DNA of 64,000 nt. Origin: Setomelanomma holmii. Its lineage: Eukaryota > Ascomycota > Dothideomycetes > Pleosporales > Phaeosphaeriaceae. The notes beneath the pieces were generated by a model, which saw nothing but the letters and a program-made list of their open reading frames with translations, had not been told where the DNA came from and ran no database searches. The stretch covers positions 248,001-312,000 of the forward strand of contig ML978177.1 of NCBI GenBank assembly GCA_010015745.1, in the 5' to 3' direction. This document shows, piece after piece, positions 20,659 through 32,005 of the stretch. The position numbers and the translations under genes are program-made. How positions within the stretch are numbered: the stretch's first letter is position 1; each line of letters starts with the position of its first letter.

Positions 20659-22022
20659 AGTGCTATGCAGGGGCAAGTTCCTCGGTTCTGGTGGATCACG
20701 AGCTTCTGCAGGCGTGATCGTGATTCGCGAAAGTAGATCTCAACCAGGATTTTGAGGAGCGAGTCTAACGTCCTTTCGCATTCCATACCAGCCGAGCGAC
20801 ATCTCGAGGTTATGTAGAACATGAGACGGAGTTAGGGCTTACCCAATTCCGTCATTTTGGAAGGTCAAGATGGCGCTAGTGATCGGCGCTAACCTCCAGT
20901 CGTATCCATATGCGCAGGCGGACAGCTATTGGCTGATAGTAATTCACCTATATCACACCTAAAACGAAGTGATACCTCTATCTCTCCTACGACAGGACGC
21001 TCGCCTGAACTTATGATGTACATACATATCGCTCTTCCAACTTGATCCCTCAATAGCCGACTTTGTCGGGACTGTGCTTCTCCGTGAAGTCAGACAGGTA
21101 CCGATATCGCAAACCCCAAGCTTCATAATAGTAGCATGATAGCCGCCTTACTCACGCTGAAGCCACTCGAAGTAGACAGACAGTATCCATGCTAGTACGC
21201 CTAGAGTACAGTGTGGGCATGTAGGCACAGACCGAAAGCCGTCAGCTTACAGAGAATGATGTCTATTCACGACATGACTCTTCGATAACCTGCTACACAT
21301 TGGGGTTTAAAACAGGCCGTTGAGTACCTCGACCGTGTTCATATGCTAATGTTGGATTCATACAGTCGACAGTGGACAGATCCAGACGTCGGCTATCTCT
21401 GTGAGTCGCGATGAGGTATTGCAACAGCTTCCCTTCGACGAACTTTAGCAATCTACCGTCATTGATGAAGTATCTGCACCCGACGGTTGCAACTGGATCT
21501 TGCCTCATTTTTCTACCTCATTCGAGCAATAGAATTAGCATGCAGAGTTCATATTGCAAGTCTGTGCATCGAAGAAATTTTGTGGATTCTGTGAGTCAGG
21601 TGCCTTCGGGAACGACCTGACCTTCTGATATTTCAAGTGATGTGGGCGATGCAAGTCGTACAGGCCCAGACTCCATGTTGTCCCGCCTGTAAAATCCAGA
21701 GCAATAACATGCAGCAATCTGTCATTTGTGAAACCGTCATAACCCCTCAAACGCGAACCACCAACTTCCAAAGTCCCTTAACAGATCGTTTGACGCTGCG
21801 CCAGTCGCCATTGCGACAGGTCGAGGTCGAGGTCGAGGTCGTGAGGTCCTTGGAAGGTATGCTTGAATTCGCCGTAGAGCTGGTGCTCGTGGTCGAAGAG
21901 CGCCCATCGCCGCCGCGGCTCGAAGAGCGTGTAGACATTACGCTATCGGTCTTGGAGCCCACAGGATTCTTGTCATCATTCCGCTCGCGCGTATTCACCT
22001 TTTCCTGTGGCTCCGCCTCATG
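20659..22022. other. Intergenic; no firm gene, one long in-frame extension of SF3B6
   Basis: Upstream region of the Zn(II)2Cys6 gene and 3' flank of SF3B6. The only notable coding potential is on the minus strand, 22022-21747, where the SF3B6 frame stays open for about 92 codons after its TAG and reads Ser/Thr-rich (TRSSSRGGDGRSSTTSTSST). The plus-strand ORF over the same bases gives VEVEVEVV from a GAGGTC repeat and looks spurious. Confidence 0.45.
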
Positions 22023-22632
22023 CTAATCGATACCGTGTTGTTTTTTGAGCTTTTCTAAATTCTCCTGGCGCTCGGCGAGATCGTTCGCTGCTTTTATCAT
22101 CTTTTCTGGCTGGTGATATAATACTGCGAAGCGTCAGTACTTCGCTCTCGATGTCCCAAAAGGAGAGCAGCGCACCGACGAGGTATCTGTTCTGAAAGTT
22201 GAAGCCGTTGAGCTTGTCGCAAGCCGACTTCGCATCCATTACGTCCTCATAGACAACGAATGCTGTGCCCTTGGTGTTGTTGGCGATGCCCTGACGAATT
22301 TGGCTGTCGCACGTTAGTATTGCGGGACCAGATCGAGCGCATGCGCGTGATGCGCCGACGTACCGCACCGGGCCGAATTTGCCAAAGAGGTCGAAGAGTT
22401 CTTCTGGAGTGACGTTGAAGCTGCCGGACAATTAGCATCTTGCCGCACAGTTCGAGCGGGCTGACCAACCTCAAGTTCTTTACGAAGAGAGCTCTATAGA
22501 AGAGGGACTTGTTAGCGGAGATCGTGTGAGGCCGCGGAGGCGCAGATAGCCTTGCGGCAGAGCACGTAACGGCGGAGAGGCGCAGACGTACCGATTGACT
22601 TCAGGTGCTATGCTCTTCCCACCGCGACTCAT
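22023..22632 (-). CDS. SF3B6: Splicing factor SF3b subunit 6 (p14), branch-site RNA-binding protein
   Basis: Single-RRM protein of 116 residues that sits at the branch adenosine within the U2 snRNP SF3b complex. Five exons: 22632-22592, 22493-22470 (24 bases), 22420-22364, 22303-22176 and 22123-22023. The joined product starts MSRGGKSIAPEVNRALFVKN, carries RNP2 (RALFVKNLSF) and RNP1-like (KGTAFVVYED) motifs, then the p14-specific NGFNFQNRYLVVLYH, and ends EKLKKQHGID. Four introns in a 351-base coding sequence make this the most intron-dense gene of the window. The frame works only with the acceptor at 22494, which skips an upstream AAG. Confidence 0.95.
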
Positions 22633-23435
22633 ACTTTGACGACTGTGGTGGACGGTAAGGAGGGGCTTCTGGTTGAGCGATCAGAAGAGGGCGGGGAAGT
22701 GGTGAATAAGTGGTTGATGCGGGTATGCGTATGCGATGGATGGTGGAAAGCGCCCATGCACGGGACCTTGGCTTTAGCGCGATCACGTGGGGCATATCGG
22801 ATTTGGCAGGACCGAGCAGCAGACCTTCACTTGTGGTCGTTCGGTATAGACATTATTTTCATAGTAGAACAGTGAGCTGCTGAAGTAAAGTCATGATGGC
22901 ATTGAAGCTTGTCATACACGTTGTGCTGGTGTGACTGAACTCCGCATGTATTGTTGCAGCAGCTCTCCTAGATATTTGTGAGCCACCCAGTCGGAGGCGT
23001 CTGCTGCAGCGAGCGGTAACTTAGCAGCGCGACGCCGGACCACACTCCAACGTCGACCCCATAATCAATGCACATCTTCATCCCCCCAGCTGCACTCTTT
23101 CTCGGCGTCGATACCCAATAACACTCGCGGCGCTTGCACGCTGTGGTTTTGCGCGCTCTCCAAGCCATCGCAGGTGCTCTTGCTACTCGCTGGCCATTGG
23201 CATTCCCACAACTCTCCCCACGTCAAAACCACCGCGAGTCCCTCGACCGCGCCCAACACCACCCCTACGCTCGTTCTTATTGTCCCCTCGCGATCGTCGC
23301 CTTGGCCCAGGATATGCCCGCGCCCGCCTGCATCGCACACCCGCATAGCGCTGCCGCGTGGTAGCTATAGTCTGAGACGCTGAACCGAGGACACCTCCGA
23401 GACCTCCTGCCATCCCATCCGCGCAGACCATCACA
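22633..23435. other. Divergent promoter region between SF3B6 and the JmjC gene
   Basis: About 800 bases with no gene. It contains a CACGTG hexamer near 22784, about 150 bases upstream of the SF3B6 start. The last 400 bases are C-rich and probably a long leader of the demethylase gene. Confidence 0.55.
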
Positions 23436-26400
23436 ATGAAGCGGGTCACATCCTTCAAGGCGCAGTACAGACAAGCTCCGGCGCGCGCTGCGACTCCTCC
23501 GCCACCAATATGGGAGCCACTGTCGCCCGTCCTGCACCCGACGAAGCCCTCACACCCCGCGGGCGGCCACCACAACGATGCTCTGCCTAACAGCAGACTC
23601 GCCAATGATGGTCCCCGCAATCCTCCCACTGCCAAAGATGCAAGACACGCGCCGCTGGAGCTGAGCTCGCCAGCAGTGACGTACGACCCACCGCTGCGCT
23701 CCGCTCCTCTCCCGCAACTACCTCCGCAGCGCTCCCTACCGCTGGGGTCACCCATTGAAGCACTCGCCGACGCCGCTGTGACATCGCAGCACACCTCCAC
23801 GGCCTACGGTGAGCCTTCGCGGCGCGCATCGCATGCTGCGACATCGCCCTCCACTGTCCCCCCTCCGATCAGCGAGCGCGCGCCAAAACACGCCTTCGCG
23901 AGAGACCCTACCTACTCACACAATGAGCGCCCGGCAAAGCGAGCGCGGTCGGAACACCACACCTCTCCGCCGTACGGGCAATACCAATCGCGGCCAGCCA
24001 CTAGTCACATTCCTGGCTGGTCCTACAACGTGGAGCAGATGGCAGACAACGGGATGCGCATGTACCAAGAGGCACGGGTAGCTGCACCGCAGCAGAATAA
24101 CGGCGGCGACAAGATGCTCTCTGACGCCGAGTTGCTGCTTTTCTTCTCCAATGTCTCTGCGCACACGGTGCAATCCCCGCCCTCGACAGCCAAGCGGTGG
24201 AGCATATCTCAGTCATCGCCAGTGCAGACGCTTTCACAGCAAACGCAGCAAACACGTGAGCCCACTAGCCCTTATACTGCTGCCTCCCACAAGTCTAGCA
24301 ACCAACTCTCGCACAAACAGGACCCTTTAGACCTCAGCCCCCTGCCTGAGACGGTTACGCACCCTGCCGAAGCGCCCGAGACTACGACCGCCTCGCAAAC
24401 ACAGACGCCGCCCGAGGAGTCCCCCAACAGCGCTGCCCAGCCGCTCACGCAGGAAGCCGTGCCCGCGGAGGATTCAAAACCCAAGAAACACCCGGGCTGG
24501 CCAAAAGGCAAGCCGCGCGGGCCGCGTAGTACGCCATCAACAAGCAAGAGGAAACGAGCCACGCCCAAGCCGAAGAGCGCATCATCCTCGAGCATATCAA
24601 TCGCGCCAGATCAATTGCGTTCGCCACAGAGTCTACCGGCCGAGCAGCACGCAATGGCTTTCAATGCCACGACCTCTGCACCCCACAACGATGAGCGCCA
24701 TAACACAAGTCCACGGAATCGACGTCATTCTTTTACGATCCCATCTGGCACAACTAGCGCTAATGCGCCAGTCCCTTCCTTTCGCGCCCAGTCCGCCCCT
24801 TTGGGCGGGGAACGCATAATACCGGCTCCTACAGTGGATTTGAGTCGTCCAGGGAAAAAGGTGGTCATTGAGCAGCCAGATCTGACTTGTGCCGCGTGCA
24901 AATCATCTGATTCCGAGGTCAAAGTTGGGGACGGCGAGCAGTGGATAGGCTGCGATGGTTGCAAGGGGTGGTACCACTATGCTTGCGCCGGCTTCAACAG
25001 CGAGAGAGAGGTGCGCGATGTGAATAAGTTCTACTGCGACCCGTGTAGACCCAAGTTTGGTGAAACAACGAGTAGGTCTACCGACGCACAACGTAGGTAC
25101 AATTCTAACCTAGACCAGAGGTTCGCAAGTCCGTCAGAGTTCATACCACAGTTGACTACGCCGGTCTCAACGAAGGTGTCCTCAAGACCTCTGATGACAA
25201 CCCTGAGCATCACTACATCGCCGCTTTCAAGAACGGAGACATAGAATTCACACCGGAGACCTTCGCACGCATGCCGCCCCAGCTGATCACAGGCGACTTT
25301 CTGGAGAAGACCAACGGCTTCAAGGAACCGATTTTGGTGCCTGGTGCACTTAATGCTCGAGTCCAATCCCACAGCCCAGACCCATTCGAGCTGCCCGCTC
25401 TCGACGAAACCACCGGCCAGCAGCCATCAGAGCCAATGGCACACTTCGACCACGAGACTGTTCCGGATGTCGGTCAGGACGAGCTCGGCATGGTCATACC
25501 TGATGGTCTTACTGTTCGCCGGGTCGCTGAGCTGTATGGCCCAAACGAGTCGGTACCTGTGATCGATGTGAAAGCACAAGAAGGGGAAGGCAAGAAGTGG
25601 ACCATGGGCAAATGGGTCGACTACTACGAGCAACAGGGTGAGAAACCCGTGCGCAATGTTATCAGTCTTGAAGTCTCTAGAAGCAGATTGGGCAAGCTCA
25701 TACGCCGGCCAAAGGCTGTACGGGATATGGACTTGCAAGATTCCGTCTGGCGCGAGGACGACAAGTTTGACCCACCACCAGTGCAATTCTATTGCCTCAT
25801 GTCAGTGGCAGATTGCTTTACCGACTTCCACATCGACTTTGGTGGTTCTTCGGTATACTATCATATCGTCAAAGGCATGAAGGTGTTCTTCTTCATCCCA
25901 CCTACGAAGCAGAATCTCAAGAAGTACGAAGATTGGTGTCTCTCACCGAATCAAGGGCACGATTGGCTTGGCAAACAGGTCAAAGAATGTTACAGGGTCG
26001 ATTTATACCCTGGAGACACAATGTTGATCCCGTCAGGCTGGATCCACGCCGTGTGGACTCCGCAAGACAGTCTTGTCATTGGTGGTAACTTCCTAACTCG
26101 AATCCACTACGGCATGCAGATCAAGGTCCTGGAAATTGAAAAGGCTACTAAAGTAGCGCTTCAATTCCGCTACCCGTTCTTCCAAAAGATCATGTGGTTG
26201 ACCGTGATCAAATACCTTGAGGAAGACCCGGTCCCGGACTCCGTTCAGCGTTTGCTACAAAGCGGCGAGCAATTTCACCGATCCATCCCCATTTACTGCG
26301 AGCCAGACAGATTTGGCCACAACTCTCACTTAGGCTCAACCAACTACAATCAGCGCTATTACTCAAAACACGAGCTAGAAGGCTTGACAGATTTACTCAA

Positions 26401-28269
26401 CTATATTTGGCGTACGGTCCTGATCTCTCTCGACAAGATCGACGTGCCTCAGAAGACGCGAGGCGCAGTCACAAGGTCAATACCGAAGGGACACGGCGAT
26501 CCACTCGTGCTTGCCAAACGTTTTGCGATATGGATGGCGTGGAAGCGAGGCAACGAGGCAATTCCCTCATGGGCCATGCCCGACGCAGCTTTACCCGAGG
26601 TAGTGGACGCTGGCGAGAAGAAGCTCAGTGTAGCACAGGTTAAGAAGATGGAGCGGGATTCTTTGAACGAGGTCTTGCGGGCAACAGCGGAAAGATCATC
26701 TGCGCGGATCCGAGCGACTGATCCACCACCTCCAATGGTAGACCCACTGCCTGCAGCGCCCGCGATTACAGCGGATGCCTCGAATGGCGCAAATGGCATG
26801 AACGGCAGTTTGATGCCTACGGACAGCATCGAAGACATGCTTCGCTTCGACATGGGCGCTGCTGGTACTGGCCCAATGACAGGCTTTCTGCGCCCTTCGG
26901 CCAACAACCCGCACATCACGACCCCGAAAACGTCGCAGCTTGGGCCGAAGCGAGTCGCGTGTGACGCGTGCAGGAAGAGGCGCATCAGGTGCAAGCATAA
27001 GGATGAGCTTGTTGACACATCTAAACCGGGTATGCATACGATCGATTTGTCTGGCTCCTACGGCATTTCCGTGAAACGCAGACTAAGCGATCACTCTATC
27101 GCAGATGGCCAGACAAGCGCCGCAAATGGTCCAGTCAACGGTGGTCCCATCATGGCAGACGTCAACGGCGACCCGTATGCTCTTAAGTCTGGCCGAGTCA
27201 AGGCTTGTGCGGACTGCCGCAAGAGCAAGGTAAGCGCATGGAAACTGCACCGATCAAAGCACAAGGCTAACCATAACAGCGCCGCTGCATACACGACGAG
27301 TATGGCAACGTCGACCCAATCAAAGCCAACGAGGTTCCCATACCACGGGGATCTGCGTCCAAGAAACGACGAGTTAGTGACGAAGACTCTGCAACCATGA
27401 ACAAAAGGATGAAGCATGAGTCTAGCTTCAATGACGACTACATGAATGGAAACGCGCATCTGCGTCATTCTCTACCCAATCAGTTTAGCGTAGGGTCCTC
27501 ACTCCTACAGGACATAGCGTTCTCGGCGCAACAGGCTTTAGCTCGCGGAGAAGACGAGCTTGTTCCTGTGGATCCAGCGTTGCAAGCGTACGCCAGCGGC
27601 GCGTATGCAGCCATGGACATGAACCAAGCTTATCCACAAAACGGGGACGGGATCATGTCCTCAATCGAGCAACAAGCGGAAGGCGACTTACCCATGGAAG
27701 GCGTGCAGTACAACGGCAAACCTCACGGCCCCAGCATTGAGCCCCTTACGCCAGGCCCACCGCCTCACAACGATACAATCCACGTGCAGAGCAATGGGCA
27801 CTCAGCAGCACATATCAGCACGAATGGATATCCGCAATCTGACACAATTCACGTACAGACCAATGGTTTTACCTCGAAGCCACCGCTCGATCACAACGCC
27901 GTCCACCATCCATCCTCCCCCGTCTCTCCTCGCCACATGTCAGGCATCTCGCCCGGCGCCAACAACTTCAACACCTACATGACACCATCTCACCACAACT
28001 ACGACAGCTTCACGACTGATTCCGACTTCCCGCCTCCTCCAACTACACCACACCCACCTCCATCTGCGCCACGTCAGCGTGCTAGCAAGACGCCGAAGTC
28101 CACGCCTGGCGGTCGACAAAGGTACAGCAAGGATGGCATCAAGATCGAAGCTGGTCTCGGCGGTATAATGGGTCTGGATTTGATCGATCCGAACCTGGAC
28201 CAGGCGAGCATGGATCTGATCAAGCAGTTGCAAGCCGAGGATCTGGGACTTAGGAGGCGCAGTCGCTAA
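23436..28269 (+). CDS. JHD1: JmjC-domain histone lysine demethylase with PHD finger (Jhd1/KDM2-KDM7 type)
   Basis: Protein of 1578 residues from three exons: 23436-25071, 25119-27229 and 27280-28269; introns are 47 and 50 bases. Residues 1-480 are disordered and Pro/Ser-rich, with an AT-hook-like KPKKHPGWPKGKPRGP. The PHD finger lies at about 485-540 (CAACKSSDSEVKVG ... CDGCKGWYHYACAG ... FYCDPC). The first junction creates TTKVRKSVRVHT. The JmjC fold has the Fe(II) triad His783, Asp785 and His855 (FHIDFGGSSVYYHIVKG ... GWIHAVWTP), with the 72-residue His-to-His spacing of the family. A JHD helical tail follows. The C-terminus adds two Cys clusters, CDACRKRRIRC (from about 1160) and CADCRKSKRRC (from about 1242), then a Gln/Pro/His-rich tail. 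The family removes methyl groups from H3K36 or related lysines; the specificity here is inferred. Confidence 0.9.
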
Positions 28270-28732
28270 GTTATACACTACATCTTCCCTTTCTTTTTGT
28301 TTTTTGGTCATTTTGGGCTAGGACGACATAGTCCTTAGGCGTTGAACACATGTGTGCACGGGGCACCGCGGCGTTCTCTAATCATGATTTTGTGGCTTAT
28401 ACCCTTGCACTGGGATAGTGCATATCGCACCTTTTTGGGACTTTTCCTTGCTTGGATCGGCTGGCGTTCTCAACATGCCAGCATTTGGCAGGGAGGAACG
28501 TTGCCATACATGGCGGAGTAGCTGCGAGTGTTATGGAGATTGAGATTGAGATTGAGTATAATCATGTTCATGTCTGCATTTCTATGCCTCACATGGCGAG
28601 GCTAGTATGATCTTCATCGTCCAGCAAGAGCTTTAACCCTCTTTCTTCATCCATGCCTTCATCTTTCGCTAGACGTCGATCGCCAGTGTCGAGATCCGCC
28701 CACACTGCGTCGTCTTCTATTCGACCATGCCT
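28270..28732. other. Convergent 3' region
   Basis: Between the stops of the JmjC gene and PRE2. It contains a short (GAGATT)n run near 28536-28556. No gene seen. Confidence 0.6.
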
Positions 28733-29743
28733 CTAATCCAGCTGACTCGTGACATTCGAAAACTCGCCCTTCTTCAACTTAGTCTCCCAGAAGATCGGAT
28801 TCGTATCACTGAAGCCATGCTTGACCCATCCGTCCTCCTTGACGTGATACAGGTTGATGAAACCACCCGAGTATGCGTCCCTATGTGTCGCAGCAAGGAT
28901 ACTCCTTCGGCCCAACTCCAGCGCCTCGTCGTCCTCGAGATCGTACTTGTACTGTGCGTCGAGCACACCGTACGCGAATGTCTGACCTGAGCCTACGCAG
29001 AAGAGGTTGCCTGCCAGACGTGTGCCATCGCTGTCGATGTAGTAGAGGGCTGGGCCTTCTTGTGGGGTCACGCCGGCGCACATTGTTCCCTGCCAGTAGT
29101 ATTAGAATAATTCGATGTACTTGGGAAGGTATATGAGGGCTCACCATGCTCAGACCCATGCCTTTGTACGAGTATACGAGGTTCGCTAGGATCTTGGACG
29201 CCGCGGCGACGGAGATACGGCGCTTGTGTCGGAGTTCGTGTAGACGACATTGCATGCCCAGATACGCGAGCCAGTATTGGCAGTCCTGTCAATGATCAGT
29301 CTCGTGCCTGTATCACGTCGCTAGACTATCTTACAGCAGCGCCACCAGCCATGGTCCCCAGCAAGCAGTTATTGATCTCAATAACCTTCTTGACCGTCTG
29401 ACTGGCTATCCAGTTTCCTGCTGTTGCGCGCGAGTCGGTGGCGACGATGATGCCACCCTTGAATCGGAAGGCGAGGGTGGTGGTGCCGTGGGCGATCTTG
29501 ATGGGGCAATTTGGGTTGGAGTAGTCGTCCGTCATTGCGCGGAGCCATGATGCTGACTGTTGACATGTCAGGGTCAGAGTTGTTTGTCTCTGAGTTGCTT
29601 AAGAGCTTTACCTGAGCGACTGGTGGAAGTGCAAACTTGAGAGACAGCTCTGGTGTGCCGCTGTATAGCTCTAGCTGCTCCTCCTGTGACGGGCCTTCCT
29701 CCGCATCAACGGGCCGGCTGTACTGCGCCACTAATGAATCCAT
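28733..29743 (-). CDS. PRE2: 20S proteasome subunit beta type-5, chymotrypsin-like active site
   Basis: Four exons: 29743-29612, 29556-29335, 29285-29145 and 29089-28733, all in phase 0, giving 283 residues. The precursor is cut between Gly68 and Thr69 (IAHG/TTTLAFRFKGG), exposing the nucleophilic Thr1. The accompanying Asp17 and Lys33 are Asp85 and Lys101 (VATDSRATAGNW ... VKKVI). Other family stretches are LGTMAGGAADCQYWL, GMGLSMGTMCAG and DGTRLAGNLFCVGSGQTFAYG. The propeptide of about 68 residues fits the family. Introns are 45-57 bases. Transcription is away from the His-rich gene to the right. Confidence 0.97.
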
Positions 29744-30794
29744 TTTCGTATTTGGGTATGTGACACAGGGATTGGAGAGGTATGCAAGGTCGTGATGAGA
29801 TTGTGGCGGGGGTTGTTATTGCGGTGGATTGCAGTACTTCAAGCTGTCGCGAGCTGTCGTCGGCAATGCCAAGACTCCGCCGCGTCAAGCTGCTGCCTCC
29901 CTCATACCTCCGACCCACCTACGATACAACCTCATATCGAGTATCGCCCCCCGCATATCAAACCAACACATCAGCACGCTTGGCTTTCGCTCCGTATAGA
30001 TATATGAACGTCTAAGCTCTGAAAGAAGATCAAGTGCGATATCATGTTGGATTTCACCACGCGCACGCGTCCGCTGCCGTCCTCATCACCCTCCCAGTCC
30101 TGCATATCACTGCAAAACTAATCTTGCGGCTGTGCAGTGGTGGATCAAGCAAGTATCGACGACTGATAGTGCGCCTGAGCCACCGCGCAAGAGAAGGAAT
30201 ATAGGGCAAGCTTCGACGCGAAAGTGGTCACATGGCTTGGGCGGGACTTGAGGTCATCCAAGACATTGCACCAATCCACGCGCCCACACTGCACCTCACC
30301 AGCCTCAGTCACCCGCCCAGAGAACGAGAACACATGTTTGCATGACGGCTATGCAGGCACCATCAACAATCATGCAGGCACTGACGCTTTCCCACCTGTC
30401 TCATGTCTCTTTGTCTGCAGACTCGAGGTGCGGGCCGCGTGCAGTGTATATGCAGATGCGTGACTGTAGCGAATGATGCATGAGGGCCAAGTATATACGG
30501 ACGAGTGCCCCATCAAAAACGGTGAAAGGTAGGATTGCGATCATATGTTCAGGCAGTGTCAGCCGTGGTTTAAGTACCGCTGTTCTCCTTCATAGTCTCT
30601 AGAGTAACTCTCAATGCCCCGATACGAACCTCGTTCTCGCAGTCCACATCCGTATTCTTACCCACCAAGACCACCATCAAGCTTTAGTCCAAACTTCTCA
30701 CTCTCGGGATATCATCGCTTAGCACCTCCGACCAGACTGCGCCCTCTTCCAACGCGCTTCGACTCTGCCGTGGACATTTCACCGCGGAGTCGAC
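29744..30794. other. Upstream region of PRE2 and of the His-rich gene
   Basis: No recognised gene. An open plus-strand frame from 30614 encodes a Pro/Ser/Arg-rich peptide (PRYEPRSRSPHPYSYPPRPP) that overlaps the start of the His-rich ORF in another frame. It could be an alternative first exon of that gene, but no clear junction was found. Confidence 0.4.
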
Positions 30795-31505
30795 ATGTGC
30801 TGGTTCACCCTCAGTCCAGCGAAAGGAAAGAAACATCACGACCATCACTCCTCCGGTTCTTCGTGTGTCGAGGAAATCGTCCGCGTTCACCGTAGTCTTA
30901 GTCGACATCGCTTCAGCGACGTCAAAGTCAAGCTGCCAAGCAGCATCTCCTTGGAAATGTCGGACAACCACCACCACCACCATCCGCATTTACATCCACA
31001 TTTGCATCCGCACCTACACCCGCACATGCACCACCATCACAGGCACCGCCTGAACCCACTGCACATGCATCCTATACACGGCCATCACGACCATCATCAT
31101 CACGATAGGACAGCTGTCCGGCTCCATGGACACGGTAGGAAACGATGCTCACCCCCACCTACTCCTCCGCCCCCAACACGTGATCCATCAAGATGTCGAC
31201 CACGACCACGATCACCGTCGCCTCGCCGGCCAAGAGAGCCGATCTATCGTACACAAATAGTCGAGCCCACGGAAGTGCGAGAGACAACGCGAGTAGCGCT
31301 ACGTAGCGTGCAGCCTGAGCGACACAGAGGACGATTGAGACGAGTGGCAGGCTACGAAGTGCTGGGTGCTCAAGTACCTTTCGATTGGGACTGCATAAGC
31401 AGCACCGTGGGCAGTAGTAGCGCTGGTGGCATATGGGTCAGGAAGAAAGTGAAAAGTGGTGGACTACAGTATCCGCCATTTGGTAGTATGGATCGATGGC
31501 TGTAG
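30795..31505 (+). CDS. Histidine-rich protein of 236 residues, unknown function
   Basis: Single exon. After a basic N-terminal third (an internal ATG at 30957 is also a possible start) there is a His tract of about 50 residues: five His, then three (HPHL) units, HPHMHHHHRHR, and later HGHHDHHHHDR. A Pro/Arg/Ser segment follows (PTPPPPTRDP, RPRPRSPSPRRPREP). The last 60 residues look folded (GYEVLGAQVPFDWDC, GGIWVRKKVKSGGLQYPPFG). His tracts of this kind can bind Zn, Ni or Cu, or form condensates; neither is shown here. No family recognised. The DNA under the tract is a CAT/CAC/CCN minisatellite, so length may vary between strains. Confidence 0.6.
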   Translation: MCWFTLSPAKGKKHHDHHSSGSSCVEEIVRVHRSLSRHRFSDVKVKLPSSISLEMSDNHHHHHPHLHPHLHPHLHPHMHHHHRHRLNPLHMHPIHGHHDHHHHDRTAVRLHGHGRKRCSPPPTPPPPTRDPSRCRPRPRSPSPRRPREPIYRTQIVEPTEVRETTRVALRSVQPERHRGRLRRVAGYEVLGAQVPFDWDCISSTVGSSSAGGIWVRKKVKSGGLQYPPFGSMDRWL

Positions 31506-32005
31506 CAAGACAGCGCTTTGCGTAGTTGCCCGAGATTCACAAGCTGTGGCCTTTTTCAGTTCCTTTCGGTCGATTAGATGACTTCTTGATCCACAGTCGC
31601 CGCGGACAAGCATGAAGCTACCACAAAAATGCACCTCCCAAACACGGCACTAGTCCGCTGACACAGATGCGAAAACCGTTCCGGTCAGGTCCTTCACTTC
31701 CACAACATAAAGCTTCGAGGAAACAGAATTTACCGAGATGTGACCGCAACCTACCTATCATTCTCGCTTATTTTGCATTCATTAGGCAGCTTGCACAGGA
31801 TTGATGAGAGAGGCTGAGTTGCGCCACAATCTGCCATCCCCCCAAACCCCGCCCTGTACAACCTCGACATCACCTTTGACACACATCTTCACGCGAATAC
31901 TACTTAGTTTACTTTACGGTAGACGAAGCAGTCTCACTACGGGAATAACCAACAACTTCTGGTTGTGCGTACTTAGCAATCACAGCACACAACTCGCATT
32001 GGCCG
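31506..32005. other. Intergenic, nothing recognised
   Basis: About 500 bases between the His-rich gene and the kinase pseudogene with no coding signal or structured repeat. Confidence 0.5.

Noticed and set aside
23183..23844. Long minus-strand ORFs opposite the N-terminus of the JmjC gene
   Set aside because: They are shadows of a GC-rich, Pro/Ser-coding exon and have no motif.
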